From Megamonas sp. UBA1799 (GTDB taxonomy: Bacteria; Bacillota; Negativicutes; Selenomonadales; Selenomonadaceae): a stretch of DNA of 22,289 nt. The first letter of the stretch is position 1. The number at the start of each line of letters is the position of its first letter. The position numbers and the translations under genes were made by a program. Below are positions 8,150-16,148 of the stretch, one piece after another. The stretch spans positions 1-22,289 of the forward strand of contig DCFR01000038.1 of NCBI GenBank assembly GCA_002319815.1, read 5' to 3'. Under the pieces are notes generated by a model. It did not search any database and was not told the DNA's origin. It was given only the letters and a program-made list of their open reading frames with translations.

Positions 8150-8470
8150 TTAATCCGTAATCCGCGGATGCGCCTTTACATACTCTACCGGGCGGCTCCA
8201 ATCGACATGCACGCCGGTTTCTTCCCAAAGCCGCGTCAGCGTAATTTGAAAATTTCTGAGGTTCGCCAGCGGCGCAATGGTTTCTACGCCAAAATCCATC
8301 AGCGTCTCGTGCGGTACATTGATTTCGTGCGTTTCGGTCAGGAATTTTTCCGCTGCTGCCCGGCCTTGCTCGTCGGGAAGAGTAATTTCCATTTTCTGCG
8401 CTGCCTCATCATATTCGATATATCCGATGATATCGTTATAGCTGATTGCTACACTAAAAGTATGTGCCAT
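8150..8470 (-). CDS. Unrecognised 106-residue protein
   Basis: I do not recognise this small soluble acidic protein. It has no signal peptide, no membrane segment and no cysteine. The middle region reads like a mixed alpha/beta fold (SYNDIIGYIEYDEAAQKMEITLPD, then a helix around EQGRAAAEKFL). A good ribosome site (AAGGAG, 9-10 bp before the ATG) and its own promoter make it a convincing gene. It sits between the outer-membrane protein and the ncRNA region and is not obviously tied to either. Confidence 0.8.
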   Translation of the reverse strand: MAHTFSVAISYNDIIGYIEYDEAAQKMEITLPDEQGRAAAEKFLTETHEINVPHETLMDFGVETIAPLANLRNFQITLTRLWEETGVHVDWSRPVEYVKAHPRITD

Positions 8471-8510
8471 GTTTTGAATCTCCTTTTTCCTGAAATCTGC
8501 TTACCAGAAT

Positions 8511-8539
8511 ATTATAATCGCTGCACACGATTTTGTCTG
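8511..8539 (-). promoter_or_regulatory. Promoter of the 106-residue protein gene
   Basis: On the minus strand CAGACA, 17 bp, TATAAT, about 35-40 bp before the ATG. The -10 is perfect; the -35 matches 4 of 6. Confidence 0.6.
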
Positions 8540-8644
8540 CTTTTATTTTCCTGAGGAGCAGAGGCGTCAATCACACCGTCACCACATCTGACGGCGTGCT
8601 GCTCTCCCGCTGCCTAAAAGCGGCGAAATCAGCATTGTCAAGTC

Positions 8645-8673
8645 TTGCAATGATTTTTTCTTTATGATATTAT
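8645..8673 (+). promoter_or_regulatory. Promoter of the ncRNA candidate
   Basis: TTGCAA, 17 bp, TATTAT on the plus strand, with no open reading frame downstream before the terminator at 8872-8905. Transcription should start near 8680. Confidence 0.7.
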
Positions 8674-8679
8674 AACGAC

Positions 8680-8905
8680 AAAGAAGGAACTGCCTGGGAT
8701 GTGCGTGAACATTTTTAATGTCTAACCGACTTTATTACTACGGGAACTTGATTTGACTATGCAGCTGCTGCAGCGCCTACGTGCGAATAGCAAAAGTATA
8801 GCTTAGGGTACCCACCTGCTCGCTGCAGGTTTAGGCATATAATGTTAACGGCATTTTGGACCCCATCTTTGAAAAGGACTTGCTGCTTGCGGTAGGTCCT
8901 TTTTG
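8680..8905 (+). ncRNA. Non-coding RNA candidate, 6S-like
   Basis: The 452-bp gap between two minus-strand genes contains a plus-strand promoter, about 225 bp without a coding frame, and a terminator. The ends of the predicted RNA pair with each other: 8684-8694 (AAGGAACTGCC) with 8891-8901 (GGTAGGTCCTT), ten pairs and one mismatch. An internal hairpin ACCTGC-TCGCT-GCAGGT and a palindrome GGGTACCC are also present. A closing 5'/3' stem around a long, mostly double-stranded RNA of this size is the architecture of 6S RNA, which binds the housekeeping RNA polymerase. I could not match a conserved 6S central bubble by eye, so the family is tentative; a novel sRNA is the alternative. It is not tmRNA, SRP RNA or RNase P RNA by their conserved cores. 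Confidence 0.5.
8872..8905. terminator. Bidirectional terminator between the ncRNA and dinB
   Basis: AAAAGGAC (8872-8879) pairs with GTCCTTTT (8896-8903). It has T runs on both sides, so it can end the plus-strand ncRNA and the minus-strand dinB transcript. The 3' arm is also used in the ncRNA end pairing, so the two folds compete. Confidence 0.75.
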
Positions 8906-8922
8906 TGTGCGCTGTAAACACT

Positions 8923-10089
8923 TTACGGTTTTCCCCGCCCATCTTTATGCAGCAACGGCGCCTTCGTAATAATTTGTTCGCCGAATCGCTTTTTTAGCCC
9001 ATCAATCGCGCCGTACAATTCTTCCTTTTTACGCGTGTCCGCAAATAAAGAGAGCTCACCGGCTGTTTCAAAACCGCTGCCGCTGATGCCCAAAAGGCGA
9101 ATTGCGCCGCGGCGGGGAAACACCTGAAACAGCTCCCTCGCCGCAACATAAATATCTTCATCATAACAGATTGCTGTGGGCAGCGTATGGCGGCGCGTAT
9201 AGGTGGTAAAATCAGCCATTCTGATTTTCAATTGAATCGTCTTCGCCTGGAGTCCAGCGCGCCGCAGCCGCCATCCGACCTGACCGGCCAGCACCAACAG
9301 CTGTTCAGCCACTTCTTCGTCGGTGCAAAGATCACGATCAAAGGTGATTTCTCGTCCAACTGACTGCGCCTCCCGCGCCGTCTCCACCGGCCGATCATCT
9401 TGCCCATGCGCAAGAGCCATAAGCTGCCGCGCGGCGTGCTGCCCCAAAGATGCCGTCAGCCTTGTAAGGCTGCCCTGCGCCAACTGCCCAATGGTCAGAT
9501 AGCCCAGCGCAGATAAGCGTTCCGCCGTTTTCTTTCCCACACCCCAGATACGGCTGACCGGCAGCGGCCATAAAATGCGTTCCACATCCTCGGAGCTGAT
9601 AACTACCAATCCATCCGGTTTGTCCATATCCGACGCGATCTTGGCCAAAAATTTATTAGGCGCCAATCCTACGGAAGCAACCAGACCGGTTTCCCGCCGA
9701 ATCGCTTGCTTCAATTGGACAGCATAGGCCCGCGGCTGCGTCATCAGCCGTTCCATCCCCGTAATATCGAGAAATCCCTCATCAATTGAAATCGGCTCAA
9801 CGCGCGGCGAAAAACGGTTAAAAACAGCAAAAATCTGCGCTGAGACTTGACGATACAAAGCAAAATTACCCGGCAAAAAGATCCCGTCCGGGCAGCGTCG
9901 TCGAGCCGTGCTCATAGGCATCGCCGAATGAACGCCAAATCGCCGGGCCTCATAAGATGCCGTCGACACAACGCCGCGGGGCGATAAGCCGCCGACAATC
10001 ACCGGTTTGCCGCGATATTCCTCATGATCACGCTGCTCCACCGAAGCAAAAAATGCATCCATATCAACATGCATGATCCAGCGCTGCAT
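8923..10089 (-). CDS. dinB: DNA polymerase IV (DinB, Y family)
   Basis: This 388-residue error-prone translesion polymerase replicates past damaged bases. The N-terminus IMHVDMDAFFASVEQ contains the first catalytic acidic residues. PISIDEGFLDITG carries the second Asp-Glu pair; the common form is SIDEAYLD, so Gly-Phe replaces Ala-Tyr, still seen in the family. A helix-hairpin-helix region (VSRIWGVGKKTAERLSALG) and a C-terminal little-finger domain follow. The protein ends without an obvious beta-clamp-binding QL-x-LF tail. The ATG at 10089 is preferred because AGGAGG lies 7 bp upstream; a longer reading to 10125 adds 12 residues. It follows the SNF2 helicase gene by 39 bp and is probably co-transcribed. 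Confidence 0.95.
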   Translation of the reverse strand: MQRWIMHVDMDAFFASVEQRDHEEYRGKPVIVGGLSPRGVVSTASYEARRFGVHSAMPMSTARRRCPDGIFLPGNFALYRQVSAQIFAVFNRFSPRVEPISIDEGFLDITGMERLMTQPRAYAVQLKQAIRRETGLVASVGLAPNKFLAKIASDMDKPDGLVVISSEDVERILWPLPVSRIWGVGKKTAERLSALGYLTIGQLAQGSLTRLTASLGQHAARQLMALAHGQDDRPVETAREAQSVGREITFDRDLCTDEEVAEQLLVLAGQVGWRLRRAGLQAKTIQLKIRMADFTTYTRRHTLPTAICYDEDIYVAARELFQVFPRRGAIRLLGISGSGFETAGELSLFADTRKKEELYGAIDGLKKRFGEQIITKAPLLHKDGRGKP

Positions 10090-10128
10090 TGCGGCCCCTC
10101 CTTTCGCCGAAACAATTTTGCCCAAATT

Positions 10129-13100
10129 TTACCGAAACAACTCCATAATTTCCGTCTCCGTGAGCTTTGTCAGGAAATTTTCACCAGGACGGATCATTTG
10201 GTCAATCAGCGCTTTTTTCCGTTCCTGCAAAGCAAAAATCTTCTCTTCTATCGTGTCTTTGGTAATAAATTTCAATACCTGTACATTATTCCGCTGTCCG
10301 ATACGATAGGCACGATCCGTAGCCTGATCTTCCACCGCTGGATTCCACCAAGGATCATAATGAACTACCATGTCCGCACCGGTAAGATTAAGCCCTGTCC
10401 CGCCGGCTTTCAAAGAAATAAGGAACACCGGCGTTGAGCCCGCGTTGAATTCCTTAACCAGACGAATGCGTTCCAACGCCGGCGTCTGTCCGTCCAGATA
10501 TTCATACTCCATATCCAGACCTTCCAAACGTTCTCCAATATGATGCAGCATCGTCGTAAACTGGGAAAAAATCAACAAGCGATGGCCGCCGGCTGTAGCT
10601 TCCTGCACCACTTCTTCCAGCATGTCAAGCTTGCCCGATCCGCCGTCATAATCTTCCAGAAACAGCGACGGATCGCAAGCAATCTGTCGTAAACGCGTGA
10701 GAATTGCCAGGATTTTGATATGGCTAGCATCAAATCCATGCGCTTTAAGTTCCTCGCGGAACTCCTTTTGCCCCTGCACAAAATAAGCCGCATAAACCTT
10801 GGCCTGCTTGGGCGTCATTTCATTGACCATTTTACTTTCTACTTTATCCGGCAATTCCGTTAACACATCTTTTTTCATCCGCCGCAAAATAAATGGTTTA
10901 ATATGCCGGCTGAGATTTTTTAGCGCATGCGCATCCTGCGCCCGCACAATCGGCACTTCAAACCGCTGTTTAAACATTTTATGCGTCGCCAGATAACCTG
11001 GCATCAAAAAATCAAAAATTGACCAGAGTTCTGTTAGCGTATTTTCAATCGGCGTTCCCGTAAGCGCAAAATAGCCGCCCGTTTTAAGACATTTTACCGC
11101 CCGGGCATTCTGTGTCGTCGGATTCTTTATATGCTGCGCTTCATCAAGGAAACAATAGCGAAAAGTTTGTTTGGCATACAGATCGATATCGCGCTTCAAC
11201 ATATTGTAAGTTGTAATGACAACATCCAGATTGCCGTCTGCCTGCAATTTGGCCTCACGTTCCTTTTTTGTTCCGGCAATCGCGTCAGCCTTTAAATCAG
11301 GAGCAAATCGTTCGATTTCATCGATCCAGTTATACATCAAAGACGTCGGCGTCACGACCAGTGCCGGCGGAGCCTGTTCTTCGCGGTGCGCCAGCAAAAA
11401 AGCAATAACCTCCAGCGTCTTCCCGAGTCCCATATCATCTGCCAAAATGCCCCCCAGCCCATAGGCCGCCAAAGTTGACAACCAGGCAAAACCCGTGACC
11501 TGATAGTCGCGCAGCACACCGCGAAGTTCCTCAGGAACCGTTACATCGACATCGCCAGGATTTTTGATCTCACGCACCAGCGTCTTGAACTCATGACTGC
11601 GTTCCAACCGCAGCCCTTCGTCCTCCTGCGCCAGCGCATCAATATACATGGCCTTGGCCAGCGGCACAATCGCCTTACCGTCTTCGCCTTTACGAATGCC
11701 GGCGCTTTCCACAAAATCAGCCAAAGCTCCCAGCTGTTGTTCGCCCAGCGATACAAAGGTACCATCCTTGAGACGATGATAACGCCTTTTCAAACGATAA
11801 GAGCCTAAAAGTTCTATCAGCTCATCAAAATCAAAATTCTGATTGGCAAAGGATACCTCCAGCAAATGATCGGCATTCACACTGACGCCCACCGTCACCC
11901 GCGGCATCATCTGCACCGGTTTTTTGTTAAAGATTTCGCTGTAAAAAACATCGGCCATCTCCGACAAATGCGGCAGCGCCTCCGTTAAAAAATCATATGT
12001 CTTTTCTTCATCCGGCTGAACCAATTGATCTTTTTCGGTCGTAAAATGGAACTTCCGGAACCACTGCAAAATCTGATGTTCTGTCTGCGCATCGCGTATC
12101 AGGCGTTTACTTTCTCCCGGACGGTCCGTTTTATCCGGAGCAGTTTCCGCAACCGGATTAAAAGCGATGTTTGCATAACGAAAGACCAGCCGGGCGGCGA
12201 TTCCTTCCTTATAATAATCCAAATATATTTCTGCCGTAAGCGGCATGATTTCAAAACGATCCGAAAAAGACGGCGCTACATGGACCGTGGCCGCTTTTTC
12301 CATTTGCGGCAAAACTTCGGCAAAAAAGTCGCCCATATGCGCTGCATCGATTTTCAGACTGCGCGTCCGGCTGAAAGCCTGTCCCAAGGGACGCATAACG
12401 CGGGAAAATTCCGGTGTTACCCGATATATCACTGGCTCAGCATATACATAGCGTGCCGCTTCATCCAACACAGTCACGCCCTCGGTCTGCAGAACAATCC
12501 GACCAGCCCCGCTGCGATCCGCTACCTCAATATCCAGCGACGGATTCCCGTCTTCCACATGCGTCGACAGCTCCTCTAGTTCATTGAGCACCAAAGTGAA
12601 CGAATGATCGCCCATGATATCCATAAAGCGGCTTAAATTACTAGGCGATAACTTAAAGCGCTTTTGTTCAAAAACAGCGCTTCCCGCACTATAGGATGAC
12701 CGGAAATAAGAACTATATGCATGCATATTCTGTTCATCCCGATATGTATCCTGTAAAAGCGCCCATAGCTGCTCTGAAATTCCCGGAGCGAAACAAAGCC
12801 GTGACGGATCCAACATAAGCCCCTTGCCAAAAGACATGGGCAGACCATCGCGCATAGAGTGCAAAAATTCCAAAATATTGCGCACGACATAAAATTTATC
12901 ACGGCCAATACGCAGTTCCAGCCAGTTTGTCTGATGACTGTACTCAAAACTTACACAAAGTTTTGGTTCCAGAACCACCGGATCCCCGGCTGCTTCATCG
13001 GCCATCGTGTTTCCAGCGGCAAACAACTCAAATAAGCGCATGCCCGAACCGGCACGCTGCCGGCCCTCAGAATCCAGCCGCTGCTCATGCTGAATTGCCT

Positions 13101-13356
13101 TAAGCACTGCCACCACATGCTTGCAGGCGCCGGGATACAAATCCGCCGCCGGGCACTCACAAGCATAGGATTTCACCCGATCACCCATGAGTTCAATATC
13201 CACTCCATAAAGCGAATTGCCGTGCACCTTAGCCGTGTATCCATCTTCAAACTGCTTTTTCTGTAAATGCATAACCGCGCCATTTTCATAATAACGGCAG
13301 CCGCGTGTATATGATGCATCGTTCGCCAGCGACCGGATATCAATATCTTTGATCAA
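10129..13356 (-). CDS. SWIM zinc-finger SNF2-family helicase/ATPase
   Basis: This large DNA-dependent ATPase (1,075 residues) is related to RapA/Snf2 remodellers. An N-terminal SWIM motif is present (C66-x-C68 ... C78-x-H80), then a long bacterial SNF2 N-terminal region, then the two RecA-like lobes. Visible motifs are DDMGLGKT (motif I, about residue 645), DEAQ (II, about 737), LTGTPIEN (III), and KAGGTGLNLTGADMVVHYD and DRAYRIGQ (V/VI, about 1000-1020). The family likely moves proteins along DNA, for example stalled RNA polymerase; its target here is unknown. The start is TTG at 13356 with AGGAAGGG about 6 bp upstream; no ATG fits. The gene is probably in one unit with dinB, which suggests a role in DNA-damage tolerance (inference). 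Confidence 0.93.
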   Translation of the reverse strand: MIKDIDIRSLANDASYTRGCRYYENGAVMHLQKKQFEDGYTAKVHGNSLYGVDIELMGDRVKSYACECPAADLYPGACKHVVAVLKAIQHEQRLDSEGRQRAGSGMRLFELFAAGNTMADEAAGDPVVLEPKLCVSFEYSHQTNWLELRIGRDKFYVVRNILEFLHSMRDGLPMSFGKGLMLDPSRLCFAPGISEQLWALLQDTYRDEQNMHAYSSYFRSSYSAGSAVFEQKRFKLSPSNLSRFMDIMGDHSFTLVLNELEELSTHVEDGNPSLDIEVADRSGAGRIVLQTEGVTVLDEAARYVYAEPVIYRVTPEFSRVMRPLGQAFSRTRSLKIDAAHMGDFFAEVLPQMEKAATVHVAPSFSDRFEIMPLTAEIYLDYYKEGIAARLVFRYANIAFNPVAETAPDKTDRPGESKRLIRDAQTEHQILQWFRKFHFTTEKDQLVQPDEEKTYDFLTEALPHLSEMADVFYSEIFNKKPVQMMPRVTVGVSVNADHLLEVSFANQNFDFDELIELLGSYRLKRRYHRLKDGTFVSLGEQQLGALADFVESAGIRKGEDGKAIVPLAKAMYIDALAQEDEGLRLERSHEFKTLVREIKNPGDVDVTVPEELRGVLRDYQVTGFAWLSTLAAYGLGGILADDMGLGKTLEVIAFLLAHREEQAPPALVVTPTSLMYNWIDEIERFAPDLKADAIAGTKKEREAKLQADGNLDVVITTYNMLKRDIDLYAKQTFRYCFLDEAQHIKNPTTQNARAVKCLKTGGYFALTGTPIENTLTELWSIFDFLMPGYLATHKMFKQRFEVPIVRAQDAHALKNLSRHIKPFILRRMKKDVLTELPDKVESKMVNEMTPKQAKVYAAYFVQGQKEFREELKAHGFDASHIKILAILTRLRQIACDPSLFLEDYDGGSGKLDMLEEVVQEATAGGHRLLIFSQFTTMLHHIGERLEGLDMEYEYLDGQTPALERIRLVKEFNAGSTPVFLISLKAGGTGLNLTGADMVVHYDPWWNPAVEDQATDRAYRIGQRNNVQVLKFITKDTIEEKIFALQERKKALIDQMIRPGENFLTKLTETEIMELFR

Positions 13357-13434
13357 AATGATCCCTTCCTTTGCGTGTCAGGAAAAACTATGGTAAAATC
13401 ATACGCGGTATATTATAAATAAAGACTGAATTCC

Positions 13435-13541
13435 GACGGCATTCTAATGCCGTCAAAACGTTAGCCGAACTTACCCGGAAACCTACCTAGCCGCTCTTTG
13501 CACCCCGCCGATAGAAGCGGGCATATGAGCGCGAGTTCGGC
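13435..13541. other. Highly structured leader / RNA element candidate
   Basis: Nested inverted repeats occupy the gap between divergent genes. One hairpin is GACGGCA/TGCCGTC (13435-13454). Next to it a larger fold is closed by GCCGAACT (13464-13471) with AGTTCGGC (13534-13541), containing CGCTC/GAGCG (13492-13496 with 13527-13531) and CCCGC/GCGGG (13504-13508 with 13517-13521). Read on the minus strand it lies in a predicted leader of about 210 bases before the SNF2-dinB unit. On the plus strand I found no convincing promoter. I do not match it to a known riboswitch. Confidence 0.5.
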
Positions 13542-13572
13542 ATGCGGATAAATTCAAATTCCGTATCCTTTT

Positions 13573-13601
13573 ATTGTACCATGTATTGACAAAAGGGTAA
13601 A
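13573..13601 (-). promoter_or_regulatory. Likely promoter of the SNF2-dinB unit
   Basis: On the minus strand TTTACC, 17 bp, TACAAT. It lies about 217 bp upstream of the SNF2 TTG start, giving a long leader that includes the structured element. A TTGACA at 13586-13591 on the opposite strand overlaps it and may belong to the glycosyltransferase gene, but it has no good -10. Confidence 0.5.
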
Positions 13602-13625
13602 TCCCTTTGGAAAGATGGCTTCCCA

Positions 13626-14684
13626 ATGAACTTTGCACATGTGCGTTTTCTGATGATACGACTGAGCTCGATCGGCGACGTTCTGCACGCGACCGCCGTA
13701 GCCCACAGTCTGAAACACAACTGCCCGTCCGCGCGGCTGACCTGGCTGGTCAGTCCGCCGGCGCACGAGCTCTTACGTTACAACCCCGACATTGATGAAC
13801 TGTTAATCTGGGACCGTCAGGCCTTTGATCAGGCGATTGCCGACAAACATTTTTGGACGGCCAAACGATTGCTGGCGCAAGCGCGAAGCCTGCTGGCCGG
13901 TCATCGCTTCGACATCGTCCTCGACGTGCAGGACCTTTTTTTGACCGGATTGCTGGCCCGGATGAGCGGAGCGCCCCGCCGCATCGGCATTCATGAACGG
14001 CACGAATTCAATCATCTTTTCATGACCGAACAAGCTCCGGACATTGCCGATCCGCACAAAGTACGACGCTATCTCAGCGTGCTCAGTCCTCTTGGCATTG
14101 TGCCTGACGCTTCTCAATTGGTACTGCGCCTGCCGCCGGAACTAAACGATTTCCCCGCCCGTTTCTGGCCGGCGCATCAAATCGACCCGGCACAGCCGAT
14201 TCTGCTCGTCAATATACGTACAACCTGGCCCGATAAAAACTGGCGCCCGGAATACTTTGCCGCCGCTTTGCGCGGGCTTGACCCGGCGGTGCAAATTGTT
14301 TTTTGCGGCGCGCCGGCCGACCGCCGTTATATTGAAGCCGCCCGGCATGAACTGCCGCAGCCGACGACTTCTATTGCCGGCGAAACCACTTTACTGGAAC
14401 TGGCCGCTTTGATTCGCTCAGCCACGCTGCTGCTGACCTGCGATACCGGCCCGCTCCACATCGCCACGGCTCTCGGCGCGCCGACGCTATCCCTCTGGGG
14501 GCCAACGCTGCCTTCCATCTATGGACCGCTGCAGGGTCCGCACAGCTTTATCCTCAGCCCCAATACCTGCACCGCCTGCTGCAAGACAAAATGCCGCTTT
14601 CATACCAATGCCTGTATGGAAGCCATTGATCCGTCCATAGTGAGCGCCAGACTACATCAACTTCTGGCGAACCAATCTTCCTAA
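13626..14684 (+). CDS. Family 9 glycosyltransferase (ADP-heptose:LPS heptosyltransferase type)
   Basis: This 352-residue cytoplasmic enzyme probably adds a heptose or related sugar to the lipopolysaccharide core. The N-terminal strand-loop FLMIRLSSIGDVLHATAVAHSL is the GT9 hallmark. The C-terminal domain has DKNWRPEYFAAAL and the nucleotide-sugar-binding DTGPLHIATALGAPTLSLWGPT. A Cys cluster near the C-terminus (CTACCKTKC ... C) is common in this family. The start is unsure: ATG 13626 has only a weak upstream purine stretch. An in-frame GTG at 13641 would give MRFLMIRLSSIGD, exactly the usual family start. It is more GC-rich than the genes after it. It stands alone on the plus strand and implies an LPS-bearing cell. 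Confidence 0.9.
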   Translation: MNFAHVRFLMIRLSSIGDVLHATAVAHSLKHNCPSARLTWLVSPPAHELLRYNPDIDELLIWDRQAFDQAIADKHFWTAKRLLAQARSLLAGHRFDIVLDVQDLFLTGLLARMSGAPRRIGIHERHEFNHLFMTEQAPDIADPHKVRRYLSVLSPLGIVPDASQLVLRLPPELNDFPARFWPAHQIDPAQPILLVNIRTTWPDKNWRPEYFAAALRGLDPAVQIVFCGAPADRRYIEAARHELPQPTTSIAGETTLLELAALIRSATLLLTCDTGPLHIATALGAPTLSLWGPTLPSIYGPLQGPHSFILSPNTCTACCKTKCRFHTNACMEAIDPSIVSARLHQLLANQSS

Positions 14685-14708
14685 ACAAGAACAACCGCTG
14701 CCTAAAAT

Positions 14709-14747
14709 GCTGCCGGAGATTTTCCCCGGCAGCGCTGTAATTTTTTT
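14709..14747 (+). terminator. Terminator after the glycosyltransferase gene
   Basis: GCTGCCGG (14709-14716) pairs with CCGGCAGC (14726-14733). A run of seven T follows at 14741-14747 after a short bulge, and the flanking AAAAT can extend the stem to ATTTT. Confidence 0.6.
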
Positions 14748-14758
14748 GTCAATCATGC

Positions 14759-14781
14759 TATAATGATAAAAAATTATTATA
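14759..14781 (+). promoter_or_regulatory. -10 element and palindromic operator candidate of the YheO-type regulator gene
   Basis: A perfect TATAAT -10 (14759-14764) forms the left arm of an inverted repeat. TATAATGAT pairs with ATTATTATA in 8 of 9 positions around AAAAA, covering -10 to about +10. No good -35 is visible. The position suits repression of the downstream regulator gene, possibly by its own product. Confidence 0.5.
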
Positions 14782-14799
14782 CTGATAACGAGGTGCAGC

Positions 14800-15492
14800 A
14801 TGCATGATTTAACGCATTTTATCTGTCTTGTCGAATTTCTCGGCCAGGCATTAGGTCCGACGTATGAAATTGTCCTGCATGATTTAAAAAAGCCCGACCA
14901 TTCGATCATTGCGATTGCGAACGGAAACCTAAGCGGCCGCTCCATTGGAGGCCCGCTGACGGATCTTGCTTTAAAGCTCCTCCAACAGCATCATTTGGAT
15001 AAGAAACCTTTTTTAGTAAATTATCATGGCAAAAGTAGTCAGGATCATGTTTTTTTATGTTCCAGCTATTTTATTCATGATGAAAACGGCCAGGCTATCG
15101 CTATTCTTTGCATCAACCATGACATTGCCCCGTATTTGGCAGCGCGGCAATTTTTAACCGAAGAAATCATCAAAGATCAGCCGCCGGCTGCCGCGCAACG
15201 GAAACCTTCAATGCACATGCGTCCGCAGGAACAACCGACAACTTCCCTGAACATTTTTGAAAATTTTCAAGGCAATGTCAGCGATGTCATCACCGCGCTG
15301 ATCAACAATACTATGCATGCTTACCGTCTGCCCCCATCGCGTTTATCGGCTGCCGAACGACAGGCCATCGTACAAGAACTTGACGACAACGGATTGTTTC
15401 TTTTAAAAGGCGGCTTACCCGCCCTAGCGAAATTTCTCAGCGTTTCCGAACCAACGATTTATCGTTATCTCAGTAAAATAAAGAAAAAATAA
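14800..15492 (+). CDS. YheO/DauR-type PAS-HTH transcriptional regulator
   Basis: This 230-residue DNA-binding regulator has an N-terminal PAS-like YheO domain (about residues 8-120: LGPTYEIVLHDL, HSIIAIANGNLSGRSIGGPLTDLAL, FLCSSYFIHDENGQAIAILCINHD). A linker follows, then a C-terminal HTH (about 165-228) ending ALAKFLSVSEPTIYRYLSKI. Family members include DauR, which controls D-arginine use. The ligand here is unknown. The neighbours it faces (PatB, RidA, DUF1847) suggest it senses an amino acid or a reactive enamine (inference). The ribosome site GAGGTG lies 4-5 bp before the ATG. Its stop codon is inside the shared terminator. Confidence 0.9.
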   Translation: MHDLTHFICLVEFLGQALGPTYEIVLHDLKKPDHSIIAIANGNLSGRSIGGPLTDLALKLLQQHHLDKKPFLVNYHGKSSQDHVFLCSSYFIHDENGQAIAILCINHDIAPYLAARQFLTEEIIKDQPPAAAQRKPSMHMRPQEQPTTSLNIFENFQGNVSDVITALINNTMHAYRLPPSRLSAAERQAIVQELDDNGLFLLKGGLPALAKFLSVSEPTIYRYLSKIKKK

Positions 15493-15530
15493 AAATTACC
15501 GGCAGGTCCTCCGACCTGCCGGTAATTTTT
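15491..15530. terminator. Shared bidirectional terminator with both stop codons
   Basis: A perfect 18-bp stem (15491-15508 with 15513-15530) closes a CTCC loop, with T5 at each outgoing end. The stop codon of the regulator gene (15490-15492) and of the DUF1847 gene (15529-15531) both lie in its outer base pairs. Confidence 0.93.
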
Positions 15531-16134
15531 ATACTTCATCTGGATCCATAATCCCTAATTTTCGTTTCCAATAGCGAGAATAGATTGCTCCCAGTGGATT
15601 ATGTGCCAGCAAACGATCCTTAACGACTAAATTAGTAACCGGACCCGTACAATTCATATTAAAAATTGCATCATGCCCTACACAGAGACCACAGGATATA
15701 TAAAGCTCCGTCCCCTGCTCGCCCAAAAACTGCGCCTGCATTTTGGGATTGCACATTGCTTCGTGCTCCAGTTCCGGCTTGACCTGTTTAAGCCCCAGAT
15801 CTTTCTTAGCGACGCTGCAGTTCTTACAGCAAACACTGTAAAAGGTAAATCCCTGCTGCTGATAATACTTGGCGATATAACGGGCTTCCTCATTTAAACC
15901 GATGCAAAACGCCATGCCGAGCTTTTTATAGCCCATTTTTTTAGCAAATTCCGCCGTCTCTTCCAGCCGCGTAATATTGCTGTAAAAAGTTCCTTCGACA
16001 TAGGCGGCCGCCTCCATGATTTTCTTTTCCTCGGGCGTATAGGCAGCCTTGACCGCCTCCCGATCCATACCCGTACAGTTCACGCCTTTTGTATAGCAGG
16101 CATGCGTCGAACAGTTGGCACAATCACATTTCAT
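15529..16134 (-). CDS. DUF1847 cysteine-rich putative metal-binding protein
   Basis: This 201-residue soluble protein has 13 Cys, consistent with the DUF1847 family. An N-terminal cluster CDCANCSTHAC (C3, C5, C8, C13, then C20) is followed by VCCKNC (C102, C103, C106), C128, a CGLC pair (C148, C151) and C162. Such spacing suggests bound metal or an Fe-S centre; no activity is known. The start at 16134 is preferred because AGGAAG lies 7 bp upstream; a TTG at 16152 would include that site in the coding region. It begins 14 bp after the ridA stop, in the same unit as RidA and PatB. Co-occurrence with a PLP lyase may mean cysteine/sulfide handling (inference). Confidence 0.88.
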   Translation of the reverse strand: MKCDCANCSTHACYTKGVNCTGMDREAVKAAYTPEEKKIMEAAAYVEGTFYSNITRLEETAEFAKKMGYKKLGMAFCIGLNEEARYIAKYYQQQGFTFYSVCCKNCSVAKKDLGLKQVKPELEHEAMCNPKMQAQFLGEQGTELYISCGLCVGHDAIFNMNCTGPVTNLVVKDRLLAHNPLGAIYSRYWKRKLGIMDPDEV

Positions 16135-16148
16135 AGAACATCTTCCTT

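Noticed and set aside
8757..8942. 61-codon minus-strand frame across the ncRNA and dinB end
   Set aside because: No ribosome site, low-complexity Ala tail, and it overlaps a terminator hairpin and a better-supported RNA.
13586..13591. TTGACA as the -35 of a plus-strand glycosyltransferase promoter
   Set aside because: No acceptable -10 lies 16-18 bp downstream; the sequence is better explained as part of the minus-strand promoter region.
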